A stretch of 56,443 nucleotides of DNA from Nostoc sp. CHAB 5834 (GCA_020829485.1 JAIVFU010000046.1:1-56443); one strand, 5' to 3'; positions 9,756-18,429 are shown, counted from the stretch's first letter. The notes: generated by a model not told the origin, from the sequence alone. Made by a program: numbers and translations.

Positions 9756-10019
9756 ATGTTGAAAATTCGTGATTTAGACTGTCAGCAGGGTTACTTAGAA
9801 TCTCTAAATGATGTGAAAGCCGAAAACTTAGTTGGAGGCGAGGGTGCTGTAATTCTACTATCTACAACTGGAACCTTACTTATTGCTGACTACACAGGAC
9901 GTAATGAGATACAAGCTAGTAATGCTAGTTTTGCTTCAATTACAGGATCTTTCTCTAATCAAACAGTACAGGGTGGAACTTTGATTCAAGGAACAATAAG
10001 ACCAGCAAGACCACGTTAG
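9756..10019 (+). CDS. double-glycine leader peptide 2
   Basis: 87 residues with a good ribosome binding site (AAAGGA, 5 bases before ATG). The leader MLKIRDLDCQQG...AENLVGG ends in Gly-Gly at 27-28. The 59-residue core contains no Cys and begins EGAVILLSTTGTLLIADYTG. It continues with Asn/Ser/Thr/Gly-rich sequence (SFASITGSFSNQTVQGG) and ends RPARPR. The TTGT element near core position 10 recurs as TTGST and ATGST in peptides 3 and 4, which suggests one diversified family. A substrate role for the C39 exporter is inferred from the leader and location. Activity (bacteriocin, signal or surface peptide) is unknown. Confidence 0.75.
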   Translation: MLKIRDLDCQQGYLESLNDVKAENLVGGEGAVILLSTTGTLLIADYTGRNEIQASNASFASITGSFSNQTVQGGTLIQGTIRPARPR

Positions 10020-10076
10020 TCTCAAATGCCTTTTTTAAGTTTAACAATAAAACTTAACAGAAGTGCTCTGGTTGTT

Positions 10077-10125
10077 AGAGTATGTTTGTAAATGCAAACA
10101 TACTCTGTAAACGCAAACATACTCT
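10077..10125. repeat. hairpin with one 5' arm and two identical 3' arms
   Basis: AGAGTATGTTTG at 10077-10088 can pair with CAAACATACTCT at 10095-10106 or with the identical copy at 10114-10125. The stem is 12 bp perfect either way. It lies 57 bases after the stop of peptide gene 2. Confidence 0.6.
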
Positions 10126-10145
10126 AAGAAGATATTTCAAAAGTC

Positions 10146-10256
10146 GGCATTGCTGATTGCGGTATGAAAACGATTGTGCATTCCGGTGAAAATCCTTGTA
10201 GAGACGTAAAATTTTACGTCTCTACATCCAAATTCATACCTCGATTCAGCAACGCC
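10146..10256. mobile_element. 111-bp MITE family A, copy 1
   Basis: Ends GGCATTGCTGA and TCAGCAACGCC; the centre is the palindrome TAGAGACGTAAAATTTTACGTCTCTA. It is flanked by the exact 8-bp target duplication CAAAAGTC (10138-10145 and 10257-10264). Three other intact copies are at 30428-30538, 32111-32221 and 46304-46414, and an interrupted one at 27650-27894. Confidence 0.93.
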
Positions 10257-10274
10257 CAAAAGTCTTATTAGTAG

Positions 10275-10525
10275 GTATCAAAACGTTTTATATCCTCCTC
10301 AATACCCCGATAATTTGGGGGATTTTGATCTGGTTTCTCCTTTTTAAGGCGAGCCAGTGCGGTCTTCTCCCAAAGGGAGAGCCTAGCGCCTTTCCTTCGG
10401 AATGCTCCGCGTTCGCGTAGCGTCTCGTAGAGAAGGGGTCTTCCCAAGAGGATCGGCTGGCGTGGGTTAGGGAGGATCAATAAGTACCTAAAATCACAGC
10501 CAAAATAGTTTTGAAACAACCTATA
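10275..10525. repeat. imperfect palindromic cyanobacterial repeat
   Basis: A non-coding stretch with ends resembling the flanks of the ISAs1 element (compare TCCTCCTMAATMCCCCGATAA on the left and TCACAG...AAACAACCT on the right). The middle contains the dispersed phrase GTTCGCGTAGCGTCTCGTAG. The open frame across it on the minus strand is considered chance. Confidence 0.6.
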
Positions 10526-10689
10526 ACTCTATAGTAAAATAACAATCAGCTTGTTTGGCACTTAGGCTTTAAGTGCTTTTAAACCAATAATGCTGTAAAA
10601 AATACTGGTGTTCAAGATAATTACTATAAAAGTGAATTATCAAACCAGTACTAAGCATATTAATAATTCTGATAATTAAGAATTAAAGC

Positions 10690-10733
10690 AACAATTTAGG
10701 TGGCGTTATAGTCTACCTAAATTGTTGTTTTTT
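10690..10733 (+). terminator. strong intrinsic terminator
   Basis: A perfect 12-bp stem AACAATTTAGGT / ACCTAAATTGTT with a 13-base loop is followed by GTTTTTT. It would stop plus-strand transcription coming from peptide gene 2 and insulates peptide genes 3 and 4, which then need their own promoter between 10734 and 10867. Confidence 0.8.
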
Positions 10734-10867
10734 AGTAAATGTAAAGATAAACTTTACAAAGGTTAATAGAAAAAAGTATTGCAAAATTCTTTAAATTGTT
10801 TCATAGTTATTTTGTTGAACTAAAGCAGTTCAGCTTTCAATTAATCTCTTTTGAACAGATAGAATCT

Positions 10868-11119
10868 ATGGCTACGATAAAAATATCTGAATTGCAGCCA
10901 GAAAGCCAATTCGAGAAACTTTCTGATGCCGATTTACGGTCAGTTAATGGAGGACAAGCCTTCCAATTTGTTACAACTGGATCTACTCTTGTCACAGGTG
11001 TAACTATTGGGCCGGGAAGCATTCGAAACAGTACTTCATCACAAGCTGGCTTATCCAATTCACCAGTTATCTCTGCTTTTGTTAACGTTCGTGGTGTCTC
11101 ACAGTCTTTCCCTCGTTAA
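10868..11119 (+). CDS. double-glycine leader peptide 3
   Basis: 83 residues from ATG 10868; an upstream in-frame TTG at 10796 is rejected because MATIKISELQ matches the start of peptide 4 (MANIKIAELQ). The leader ends DADLRSVNGG with Gly-Gly at 28-29, a classical double-glycine leader with the LSxxDL spacing. The 54-residue core (QAFQFVTTGSTLVTGVTIG onwards, ending SQSFPR) has no Cys, only two charged residues other than the terminal Arg, and much Ser, Thr, Gly, Val and Asn. The ribosome binding site is poor. It is predicted to be cleaved and exported by the ABC/HlyD pair at 2.9-7.7 kb. Confidence 0.8.
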   Translation: MATIKISELQPESQFEKLSDADLRSVNGGQAFQFVTTGSTLVTGVTIGPGSIRNSTSSQAGLSNSPVISAFVNVRGVSQSFPR

Positions 11120-11199
11120 AAATCATCAGGGAAAATTGTAGCCCCGCAAGGTAAATAAGATACGTCAACGTACTACCAATAAAACTCAAAGAGGAAATT

Positions 11200-11481
11200 A
11201 TGGCTAATATCAAAATCGCTGAATTACAATCTAGCTTGCTTGAAGAAGTATCAGCTACAGATTTAGAGGCTGTTCATGGGGGTAGACGTGGGGGTTCACC
11301 TGCACCTGCACCTGCACCTAGTATTCAAGCTACTGGATCAACCTCAGCAGTTGGCATAGGTTTTTCTGCTGGTGGATCAACCGGTGTCATTACAGAGAGT
11401 TTCAGTAACCTTACTGGTAATGTAGGGGCTTTCGACGTAAGGTTTGGATCATTCACCCAAGGTTTCACTTCACCCATTTAG
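11200..11481 (+). CDS. double-glycine leader peptide 4
   Basis: 93 residues with ribosome binding site GAGGA five bases before ATG. The leader MANIKIAELQ...ATDLEAVHGG ends in Gly-Gly at 27-28 and is clearly related to that of peptide 3. The core starts RRGGSPAPAPAPS, a Pro-Ala run, then IQATGSTSAVGIGFSAGGS and a Gly/Ser/Phe-rich tail ending FTQGFTSPI. No Cys is present. The second GG (positions 31-32) offers an alternative cleavage site. The gene lies 80 bases after peptide 3 and is followed by an intrinsic terminator, so peptides 3 and 4 probably form one transcript. Confidence 0.82.
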   Translation: MANIKIAELQSSLLEEVSATDLEAVHGGRRGGSPAPAPAPSIQATGSTSAVGIGFSAGGSTGVITESFSNLTGNVGAFDVRFGSFTQGFTSPI

Positions 11482-11521
11482 ACAACTTAATGCTTTAGGC
11501 ATTACCTAAAGCTGCATATTT

Positions 11522-11560
11522 AGGGCTGGAGTTAAAGTTTGACTCTAGCCCTTCATTTTT
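11522..11560 (+). terminator. intrinsic terminator after peptide gene 4
   Basis: AGGGCTGGAGT / ACTCTAGCCCT (one G-T pair) with a 9-base loop is followed by TCATTTTT. It lies 41 bases after the stop of peptide 4 and closes the peptide region. Confidence 0.82.
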
Positions 11561-12006
11561 AACGTCGTGCTTGTAATGTTCCTAATGGTACGATGCAAGT
11601 ATATGTTCATTTTAGTCAAGGCTTTGAAGTTTTATTTAGATGCGTTTGCCCTTGGCTGACTCATATCTTGTAGAATTTTCACCCTGATCTGAAAAAGTAA
11701 GTTTTTAGACGAAAAGCTCAGTATTTGAGGTTAAATCAATGGTATTTAATCTATTTTTGGATGCTAATTCAACATTTGAATAAATTTCTGACAGAGTTAT
11801 TTAAAAATAAAAAACTAATTATTTATTTACAATCTTTTAAATCGAGTGATGATAAAGTATAAAACATTGCTTTTCAAACAGGTCAATCATTAGCTGGTAT
11901 CTAAATTCTTAATTACTTCAGTTGATTTTGCTGAACCTAATAAGAATATAGAAAAGTTAACTTTGTAATCTAAGTTTTAGTTCTGTAAAAATACTAGGAA
12001 TCAATT
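11561..12006. other. intergenic region before the membrane protein gene
   Basis: About 450 AT-rich bases with no gene recognised. It presumably contains the promoter of the downstream efflux operon. AGGA precedes ATG 12007. Confidence 0.45.
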
Positions 12007-12645
12007 ATGGGGGCTATCTTATATCCACTCTATACGGTAGCTAATTTGGTCTTAGCTACATGGAGCATAAGTTTATGGCAACATTCACACCATGCAAACA
12101 TATTGTTGCTGCTGTTAGTGATAGCTGGAATGATCTATGACAATCTGATTATTTCGCTGGGTCGTTTGATTAATGAAGGTAGTTTCCTAAAATTCCTTAA
12201 TCGTCTGCGCTTCTTATTACATGATTTATTGATTCCATTGTTAGTGGTAGTGGCTGTTAAACTAGCTAGTGCTGCTGGTGTGTTGTGGGCAAGTAAACCG
12301 ATTTTGCTCTCTGGTTGCTGGACGATTACATTTGGTTTGATTGGATTGGCATTGGTGACTAATTTTAAGCACTTAGAACTAGCACCAATAACTTTTGCTG
12401 GCAGTTTGCGATATAAACCTAAAAATAGCCAAGCGCCAATTTTGACAATTTTAATCGCTTTGTTAGTTGGTGTGGCAGGATTCTACATTTGGCGTGAAAT
12501 CCAATGGCCTTGGATGTTTGTGGGAACAGTGGTAATGTTATTTGGCAATGCTTTACCTACAAAGATTTTTGGTTCTCTAGTTGGTTCGGCAGTTGATTTT
12601 GTATTTATCTTAGCTCTGTTGACAACACAGATTGTATTGTATTAA
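12007..12645 (+). CDS. polytopic membrane protein, function not recognised
   Basis: 212 residues with about six to seven hydrophobic helices (for example NILLLLLVIAGMIYD, LLIPLLVVVAVKLASAAGV, ILTILIALLVGVAGFYIW and FVFILALLTTQIVLY). There is a short cytoplasmic-like loop with GRLINEGSFLKFLNRLRF. No enzymatic motif, signal peptide or known family signature was recognised. AGGA lies nine bases upstream of ATG. It precedes the ABC-2 efflux operon by 99 bases in the same direction and may be cotranscribed with it, but no direct functional link is visible. Confidence 0.75.
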   Translation: MGAILYPLYTVANLVLATWSISLWQHSHHANILLLLLVIAGMIYDNLIISLGRLINEGSFLKFLNRLRFLLHDLLIPLLVVVAVKLASAAGVLWASKPILLSGCWTITFGLIGLALVTNFKHLELAPITFAGSLRYKPKNSQAPILTILIALLVGVAGFYIWREIQWPWMFVGTVVMLFGNALPTKIFGSLVGSAVDFVFILALLTTQIVLY

Positions 12646-12744
12646 TTAGGGATAATTTCGCGCCTCTATAAAGCCCAAACTTTAGTTTAAGGCTTGCTGC
12701 AAAATGGGAATCCAATCCATAAATTAGTAATCAAGGATAATAGC

Positions 12745-14109
12745 ATGGCTCAGACTGTCTCTAAATATACAGAAAGTCTTCCTGCTCCAGTGTCACCAGC
12801 AAAGCAGCATCGCACTAAAGCGGTTTCTTTGATATTGGCAACGGTGACGATCGCAGGTATTGGTTATCTATTTTGGAGCTTACAGCCGCAACCGAGAGCA
12901 GACATACTCAAGGTAAGTGGACGGATTGAAGGTTATGAGACTGAGATTGGGGTCAAGTATTCGGGACGAATTGAGTCGATCGCAGTACGCGAAGGCGCTG
13001 CGGTTAAAAAGGGTCAGAAGTTAATTAAATTAGATAACAGCAATGACCAACTGCTACAAGGACAACTGCAATCTGCAAAGGCACAAGTTGCCTCTGCTCA
13101 ATCTGATGAACAACAGGCTCGTTCAGATGTAGAGCGAGTACAAGGCGAGATAGAAGAAGTCAACAGCCAAATCCTTGAAGCACAACTTAATTTACAGCAG
13201 TCTCGAGGTGATACGGTAGGTCAAGTTAACCAAGCACGAGCTAACACTGCGGCAGCTAAGGCACAAGTGGTGCAAGCCCAGGCAGTACTCAAACAGGCAG
13301 CAGCAGAAGTCAAGCTAGCTAAAATAAATCGCGATCGCTATGCTAAATTGTTGAACGATGGAGCAGTTACCCAACAGCAATTTGACCAAACACAAACTAC
13401 TTTCGACACTGCGATCGCAACTTTACAGGCACGAGAGGCAGCAGTAAATGCGGCATCTGAGCAGTTAAAGGCTGCCCAAGCGGCGCTCACCCAAGCGCAA
13501 TCAACCGGTTTCAACCCCGGTATTAGGAACGCCCAGTTAGAAGCGTTAAGGAGAAAGCGTGCTCAAACCGATGCTCAAATGAAATCTGCTTGGGCGCAAG
13601 TGAAATCTGCTCAGGCAAAGGTCAAAGTTGCGTTGGCATCAAAGCAACAACTCCTTACCCAAATTAAAGATTCCAATAAAGACCTAAATGTTGTCAGTCC
13701 TCTAGATGGGGTTGTAACTGTCCGCAGTGTAGAACCAGGTGCAGTGGTGGATAGCCAAACGAACATTTTGACGGTGATCGATCCCTATACGATTTATTTG
13801 AGGGGTTTTATCCCTGAAGGGGATATTGGCAAAGTGCGCCAAGGACAGGTAGCTAAAATCTTATTAGATTCTGCGCCTAATAAACCCCTCAAAGGTAAGG
13901 TAATTGCCATCGATCCACAAGCCTCGTTTACACCTGAGAATATCTATTTTCAGAAGGATAGGGTCAAGCAAGTTGTTGGTATTCGCATGAGCGTTGAAAA
14001 CCCTGCGGGTTGCTTTAACCCTAAAAAACCCTACACTGGTGCAGATTTACCCTGTGCCAAGATTGGGATGCCAGCTGATGCAGAGATTCTATTGAAGGGT
14101 GCAGAGTAA
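12745..14109 (+). CDS. HlyD/YbhG-type membrane fusion protein of an ABC-2 efflux system
   Basis: 454 residues from ATG 12745 (AAGGAT before it); an in-frame TTG at 12694 is rejected for lack of such a site. One N-terminal membrane helix (VSLILATVTIAGIGYLFWS), a lipoyl half (YSGRIESIAVREGAAVKKGQK), an Ala/Gln-rich coiled coil (about 95-310) with the KxxRDRYAKLLNDGAVTQQQ pattern, then the second lipoyl half (VVSPLDGVVTVRSVEPG) and a barrel domain. This is the arrangement of E. coli YbhG/YhiI adaptors. The gene sits first in a four-gene set with a double ATPase and two ABC-2 permeases, with only 6 bases between it and the ATPase gene. Confidence 0.92.
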   Translation: MAQTVSKYTESLPAPVSPAKQHRTKAVSLILATVTIAGIGYLFWSLQPQPRADILKVSGRIEGYETEIGVKYSGRIESIAVREGAAVKKGQKLIKLDNSNDQLLQGQLQSAKAQVASAQSDEQQARSDVERVQGEIEEVNSQILEAQLNLQQSRGDTVGQVNQARANTAAAKAQVVQAQAVLKQAAAEVKLAKINRDRYAKLLNDGAVTQQQFDQTQTTFDTAIATLQAREAAVNAASEQLKAAQAALTQAQSTGFNPGIRNAQLEALRRKRAQTDAQMKSAWAQVKSAQAKVKVALASKQQLLTQIKDSNKDLNVVSPLDGVVTVRSVEPGAVVDSQTNILTVIDPYTIYLRGFIPEGDIGKVRQGQVAKILLDSAPNKPLKGKVIAIDPQASFTPENIYFQKDRVKQVVGIRMSVENPAGCFNPKKPYTGADLPCAKIGMPADAEILLKGAE

Positions 14110-14115
14110 TAGGCA

Positions 14116-16119
14116 ATGGATCACACAGTCACAAGTGGCACTCAAATTTTACCTCAAACCCCAATTTCAACTGAAAGCATCTACATTCGAGGCTTGCACA
14201 AGCACTATGGTCGTTTAGCCGCAGTGCGGGGAATTGATTTGACAGTGCAGCAGGGTGAGATGTTTGGGCTGATTGGCCCTGATGGTGCAGGGAAAACTAC
14301 AACCTTTCATATTCTCGGTGGCGTGATGGAACCCACCGCCGGGGAAGTGCAGATATTTGGTCAACTTGCACGGGATGCTCGCTCAATAACGGGGTATTTG
14401 ACGCAGCAGTTTTCTCTGTACTTGGATCTCAACATTAATGAAAATTTACGTTATGCAGCAGGCTTGCGGCAAGTGCCGGATGATTTGTTTTGGACACGTC
14501 GCGATCGCTTGCTACGCTTGATGAACTTGGAGCAGTTTGCCCACAGGCAGGCTGGAAAACTCTCAGGCGGTATGAAACAAAAACTAGCACTTTGCTGTGT
14601 TTTAATTTCACAGCCCCAAGTCTTGTTACTCGATGAACCCACCACAGGTGTTGATCCGGTTTCACGGCGAGAGTTCTGGGATGTGCTAGCGCAACTATCG
14701 GCGGAAGGTATGACTATTGTTGTTGCTACACCTTACTTAGATGAAGCAGAACGGTGCGATCGTGTAGCTTTGATGTATGAAGGTCAAATTCAAAAAATTG
14801 GTACTCCTGCTTCTTTACGCTCCAGTTTAGCTTTACATCGTCTAGAAGTTCATACATCAAATCTGCAATTAAGCGAACAAGTTTTATTACAGACTGCACA
14901 AGCAAACATTGTAGATGTGCAAACATTTGGCGATCGCCTTGATGTCCTTGTCAAGGATATGACTTTAGGTCATACACAGGTGCATGAGCTGCTGCAACAG
15001 CAAGAATTATCATCTTTTAGTATTGAGTGTAGTAGCCCCACATTAGAAAATGTCTTTGTTACCCATTTACGGCAACAGGGGTTAGCAACGCAATTTTTTC
15101 CATTTCCGAGAGCTAAGGCAACAAACAAGCAATGGAAAATGGAGAACTCCAGCTTAACCGTAACAGAAGGCGATAGAGAAATTAACCCTAGTTCCTCATC
15201 CATTGGCATATACGCTCATAACCTCAACCGCTTTTTTGGCAATTTTCAAGCAGTCAAAAACGTCAACCTTGAGGTGCGCCACGGCGAAATCTTCGGACTC
15301 TTAGGTGCTAATGGATCTGGGAAAACCACCACAATCAAAATGTTGTGTGGATTGCTTAAAGCTAGTGGTGGTGTCATTTCTCTTGGAGGTGAAACAAGCA
15401 ACCTCCGTAGTACTCAATTGCGGCGGCGTATTGGCTACATGAGCCAGAAATTCACCCTTTACGATGACTTAACAATTTTGGAAAATCTGGAGTTTTATTG
15501 CGGTGTTTATGGTGTTCCTCGCAAGCTACGCCAAGAGAAAATTGATTGGGTGATTGCCATCTGTGGGTTAGAGGGACAGGAAAAGATGCTTACCGGGCAA
15601 CTACCTGGTGGTTGGAAGCAGCGAGTTGCTTTTGGTGCTTCGGTAATGCACGAACCAGATATTCTGTTTCTTGATGAGCCAACATCAGGGGTTGATCCGC
15701 TTGCACGCCGCCAGTTTTGGAAGCTGATTAATGACTTTGCCCGCAACGGTACAGCTATTTTAGTGACGACGCACTACCTTGAAGAAGCTGAACAGTGTAA
15801 CCGCATGAGTTTTATGGTTGCGGGAGAAACCGTCATCTCCGGTTCTCCCACTTCGATTAAAGCCAGTCAACCAGGACAACTTATAGAAGTTATCGTTAAC
15901 CAAAACCAAGCTGCTGCCGATTTACTCAAACAACACCTTGAGCCTTGGCGTGTCTCCATCTTTGCCGATAGCTTACACGTTGTCCTTGACGATCCCGATC
16001 GAGAACTGCCTCGACTACTAAAGCTTATAGAATCTGCTCAAATCACCATTTATCGTGTCCGCCCGATTTCTTTCTCTTTAGAAGACGCTTTTATCGGTAT
16101 AGTACAGCGATCGCAATAG
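14116..16119 (+). CDS. double-ATPase ABC transporter subunit, YbhF type
   Basis: 667 residues made of two fused ABC ATPase domains. Domain 1 (about 20-330) has Walker A GPDGAGKTT, signature LSGGMKQK and Walker B VLLLDEPTTGVDP. Domain 2 (about 355-665) has Walker A GANGSGKTT, signature LPGGWKQR and Walker B ILFLDEPTSGVDP. The second signature has Pro in place of the usual Ser of LSGG, so the two nucleotide sites may be unequal. The pattern matches YbhF/RbbA-like proteins that pair with two ABC-2 permeases, which follow directly. Likely role: energising export of drugs or lipophilic compounds; the substrate is unknown. Confidence 0.93.
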   Translation: MDHTVTSGTQILPQTPISTESIYIRGLHKHYGRLAAVRGIDLTVQQGEMFGLIGPDGAGKTTTFHILGGVMEPTAGEVQIFGQLARDARSITGYLTQQFSLYLDLNINENLRYAAGLRQVPDDLFWTRRDRLLRLMNLEQFAHRQAGKLSGGMKQKLALCCVLISQPQVLLLDEPTTGVDPVSRREFWDVLAQLSAEGMTIVVATPYLDEAERCDRVALMYEGQIQKIGTPASLRSSLALHRLEVHTSNLQLSEQVLLQTAQANIVDVQTFGDRLDVLVKDMTLGHTQVHELLQQQELSSFSIECSSPTLENVFVTHLRQQGLATQFFPFPRAKATNKQWKMENSSLTVTEGDREINPSSSSIGIYAHNLNRFFGNFQAVKNVNLEVRHGEIFGLLGANGSGKTTTIKMLCGLLKASGGVISLGGETSNLRSTQLRRRIGYMSQKFTLYDDLTILENLEFYCGVYGVPRKLRQEKIDWVIAICGLEGQEKMLTGQLPGGWKQRVAFGASVMHEPDILFLDEPTSGVDPLARRQFWKLINDFARNGTAILVTTHYLEEAEQCNRMSFMVAGETVISGSPTSIKASQPGQLIEVIVNQNQAAADLLKQHLEPWRVSIFADSLHVVLDDPDRELPRLLKLIESAQITIYRVRPISFSLEDAFIGIVQRSQ

Positions 16120-16143
16120 AATTTTTTATATTTATTTATATTT

Positions 16144-17250
16144 ATGAAACGGATTTTTGCTCAGTTTACCAAAGAACTAGTACAGTTTCAACGCGATCGC
16201 CTGACATTAGGGTTGGCATTTATACTGCCATTTATGACGTTACTCATTTTTGGGTTTGCGATTCGCTTAGAAAGTAAAAATATTCCCTTAATCGTACAAG
16301 ATTTTAACCGTACAAACATTAGCAGTAGCTATATTGAGCGACTATACGCCACCAATCAGTTTATGCCCACCCAATGGTCGGGAAACGACCCGGTGCGGGA
16401 TGCGATCGACCGTGGCATTGCTAAGGCAGCAGTCATTATCCCTCCTCAATTCAGCCGAGATGTGCAAGCTGGTAGAAATGCTACGGTGCAAGTGTTGATT
16501 GATGCTACGGATGTCAATAATGCTCGTGTCATAAAAAACAGCATTCAGAGAGTGACGAATTTTTTTATGCAAGAGCAAGGACTCATGACATTTAATAGCA
16601 GCGTCACACCTCGAATTCGTTTATGGTTTAACCCCGGTCGGTTAGAGTCCTTGTATATTGTACCGGGAGTTTACGCTGTGGTTTTGTGGATTTTTCCATC
16701 TTTACTGACAGCGATCTCAATGGTGAGAGAAAAGGAAAAAGGCACCATATTACAACTTTACGCTTCTAGTATAAGTGCAACTGAACTGTTACTTGGTAAA
16801 GGACTGGCTTACCTGTTGATAGCCATCCTTCAAGCATTCATAGTCATGGGGCTAGGGTCGCTAATTTTCCAGGTTAGCTTAGTAGGCGATTCTATCACCT
16901 TGTTAATAGGAACCCTCCTTTTTCTTACAGACAGTGTTTTGTTTGGTTTGCTATTTGGGGTACGAAGCAGTAACCAAAATGCTGCTGTACAAAGTGTCTC
17001 TGTGATCGGTTTTGTTACCTCTCTATTACTGTCTGGTTTTATTTATCCTATTAGCAACATTCCCTTTCCCATATCACTTATGCCTAACATAGTTCCCGCC
17101 CGGTATTTTATAGATATCACTCGTGATGCATTTGTCAGGGGTACTGGATGGGCAGGAGTTTGGTTTGATATAGTCGTACTAATTGTTTTTGGATTGGTGT
17201 TTTTTAATATAACACGCCGTGCTTTAGGTAGGATGCAATTACCTTATTAA
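16144..17250 (+). CDS. ABC-2 type permease (YbhS/YhhJ-like)
   Basis: 368 residues. One N-terminal helix (LGLAFILPFMTLLIFGFAI), a large extracytoplasmic domain (about 45-175, with VQVLIDATDVNNARV), then five C-terminal helices, as in the ABC-2 family. It contains the family's MVREKEKGTI motif and the late RYFIDITRDAFVRGTG segment. It follows the ATPase gene by 24 bases. It should form a heterodimeric channel with the next gene product. Confidence 0.92.
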   Translation: MKRIFAQFTKELVQFQRDRLTLGLAFILPFMTLLIFGFAIRLESKNIPLIVQDFNRTNISSSYIERLYATNQFMPTQWSGNDPVRDAIDRGIAKAAVIIPPQFSRDVQAGRNATVQVLIDATDVNNARVIKNSIQRVTNFFMQEQGLMTFNSSVTPRIRLWFNPGRLESLYIVPGVYAVVLWIFPSLLTAISMVREKEKGTILQLYASSISATELLLGKGLAYLLIAILQAFIVMGLGSLIFQVSLVGDSITLLIGTLLFLTDSVLFGLLFGVRSSNQNAAVQSVSVIGFVTSLLLSGFIYPISNIPFPISLMPNIVPARYFIDITRDAFVRGTGWAGVWFDIVVLIVFGLVFFNITRRALGRMQLPY

Positions 17251-17310
17251 ACTGTTAATTACTAATTATTAATTTCTCATTGTTCTCAGCCGTTGCAGCT
17301 ACTAACCAAT

Positions 17311-18429
17311 ATGTTTTTTTTACGACTATTTAATAGTTCTTTTTGGGCATTACTTCGCAAAGAAATCAATCAAATTTTACGAGATAAGCAGTTAATTATT
17401 CTGCTGATTGTGCCACCAACGATGCAATTATTACTTTATGGATTTGCACTTAATCCTGATGTACATAATTTGAAATTGGGTGTTATTGATTATGCGAATG
17501 TAAGTGCTAGTCGGGAACTGATTCAGGCAATGACCTCTAATGGGATTTTCACCATAGAATCTGCATCAACAGCGGAGAAAGAGTTGAGCCGTCAAGTAGA
17601 AGAAGGCAAACTCAATCTAGGGGTAATTATTCCACCAGAATTCACTAGAAAACTGGCAACAAAAGAAGCTGAGATTCAAATATTCATTGATGGAGTGGAT
17701 GCAAACGCAGCAGGCATTGCCAGTGGCTACATGACTCAGATTATTCAAAATTATAATCGTAACTTTGGGCAAACCCAGCTGAATCCTCCAGTATCACTCC
17801 AAGTGGTATTTCTATATAATCCAGGGCTAATAAGTAGCTGGTATTTTGTGCCGGGAGTTATGGGTTTAGTGTTAACGCTTGTTGGAACACTAGTTTCATC
17901 AGTCGCTGTTGTGCGAGAGAAAGATAGCGGAACTTTGGAGCAATTACTTATGACACCAGCCGCAAACTGGGAAATTTTGGCAAGCAAAATTTTGCCATTA
18001 GCGTTTTTGCTCATGGGAGATATTCTGCTAGCTTTGACTTTAGGACAATTGGTCTTTGGTTTACCGTTGCGGGGAAATTTTCTACTATTTTTTGGGCTGT
18101 CAATTATATATCTGCTTGTTGGCATCAGTATAGGTATTCTGTTGGCGATGTTTTCAAGCTCGCAACAGCAGGTGGTACTGATGTCGTTTTTCGTCAATAT
18201 GCCGATATTGCAAACTTCTGGGGTGCTTGCCCCTATCGAAGCCATGCCTCCCTTTTTTCAAGTCCTATCTCTGCTGAATCCCTTACGTCATTACATTGCC
18301 ATTGTTCGAGGCATTTTACTTAAAGGGGTTGGTTTAGAAGTGTTATGGATGCATATTCTGGCATTGCTTAGTATTGCTGTTGTGTTATTAACTATTAGTC
18401 TTAGCAAATTTCGCAATCAATTAAGTTAG
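17311..18429 (+). CDS. ABC-2 type permease (YbhR-like)
   Basis: 372 residues from ATG 17311; an in-frame TTG at 17293 is possible, and neither has a clear ribosome binding site. The architecture equals that of the preceding permease: one helix (LIILLIVPPTMQLLLYGFAL), an extracytoplasmic domain with IQIFIDGVDANAAGIA, then five helices, the motif VVREKDSGTLEQLLMTP and the tail segment LRHYIAIVRGILLKGVG. It ends the four-gene efflux operon. Confidence 0.92.
   Translation: MFFLRLFNSSFWALLRKEINQILRDKQLIILLIVPPTMQLLLYGFALNPDVHNLKLGVIDYANVSASRELIQAMTSNGIFTIESASTAEKELSRQVEEGKLNLGVIIPPEFTRKLATKEAEIQIFIDGVDANAAGIASGYMTQIIQNYNRNFGQTQLNPPVSLQVVFLYNPGLISSWYFVPGVMGLVLTLVGTLVSSVAVVREKDSGTLEQLLMTPAANWEILASKILPLAFLLMGDILLALTLGQLVFGLPLRGNFLLFFGLSIIYLLVGISIGILLAMFSSSQQQVVLMSFFVNMPILQTSGVLAPIEAMPPFFQVLSLLNPLRHYIAIVRGILLKGVGLEVLWMHILALLSIAVVLLTISLSKFRNQLS

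Noticed and set aside
10268..10519. Minus-strand frame of 83 residues near 10.4 kb
   Set aside because: It lies wholly within a dispersed palindromic repeat and shows repeat-derived, Arg-rich sequence.
11566..11680. Possible remnant of a fifth Gly-Gly peptide after the terminator (a reading with HFSQGF, similar to SFTQGF of peptide 4)
   Set aside because: Only a few residues match, there is no leader and a stop lies directly upstream. Chance cannot be excluded.
17751..18245. 164-residue minus-strand frame inside the ABC-2 permease gene
   Set aside because: The opposite strand has a clear, complete ABC-2 permease; this is an antisense shadow.
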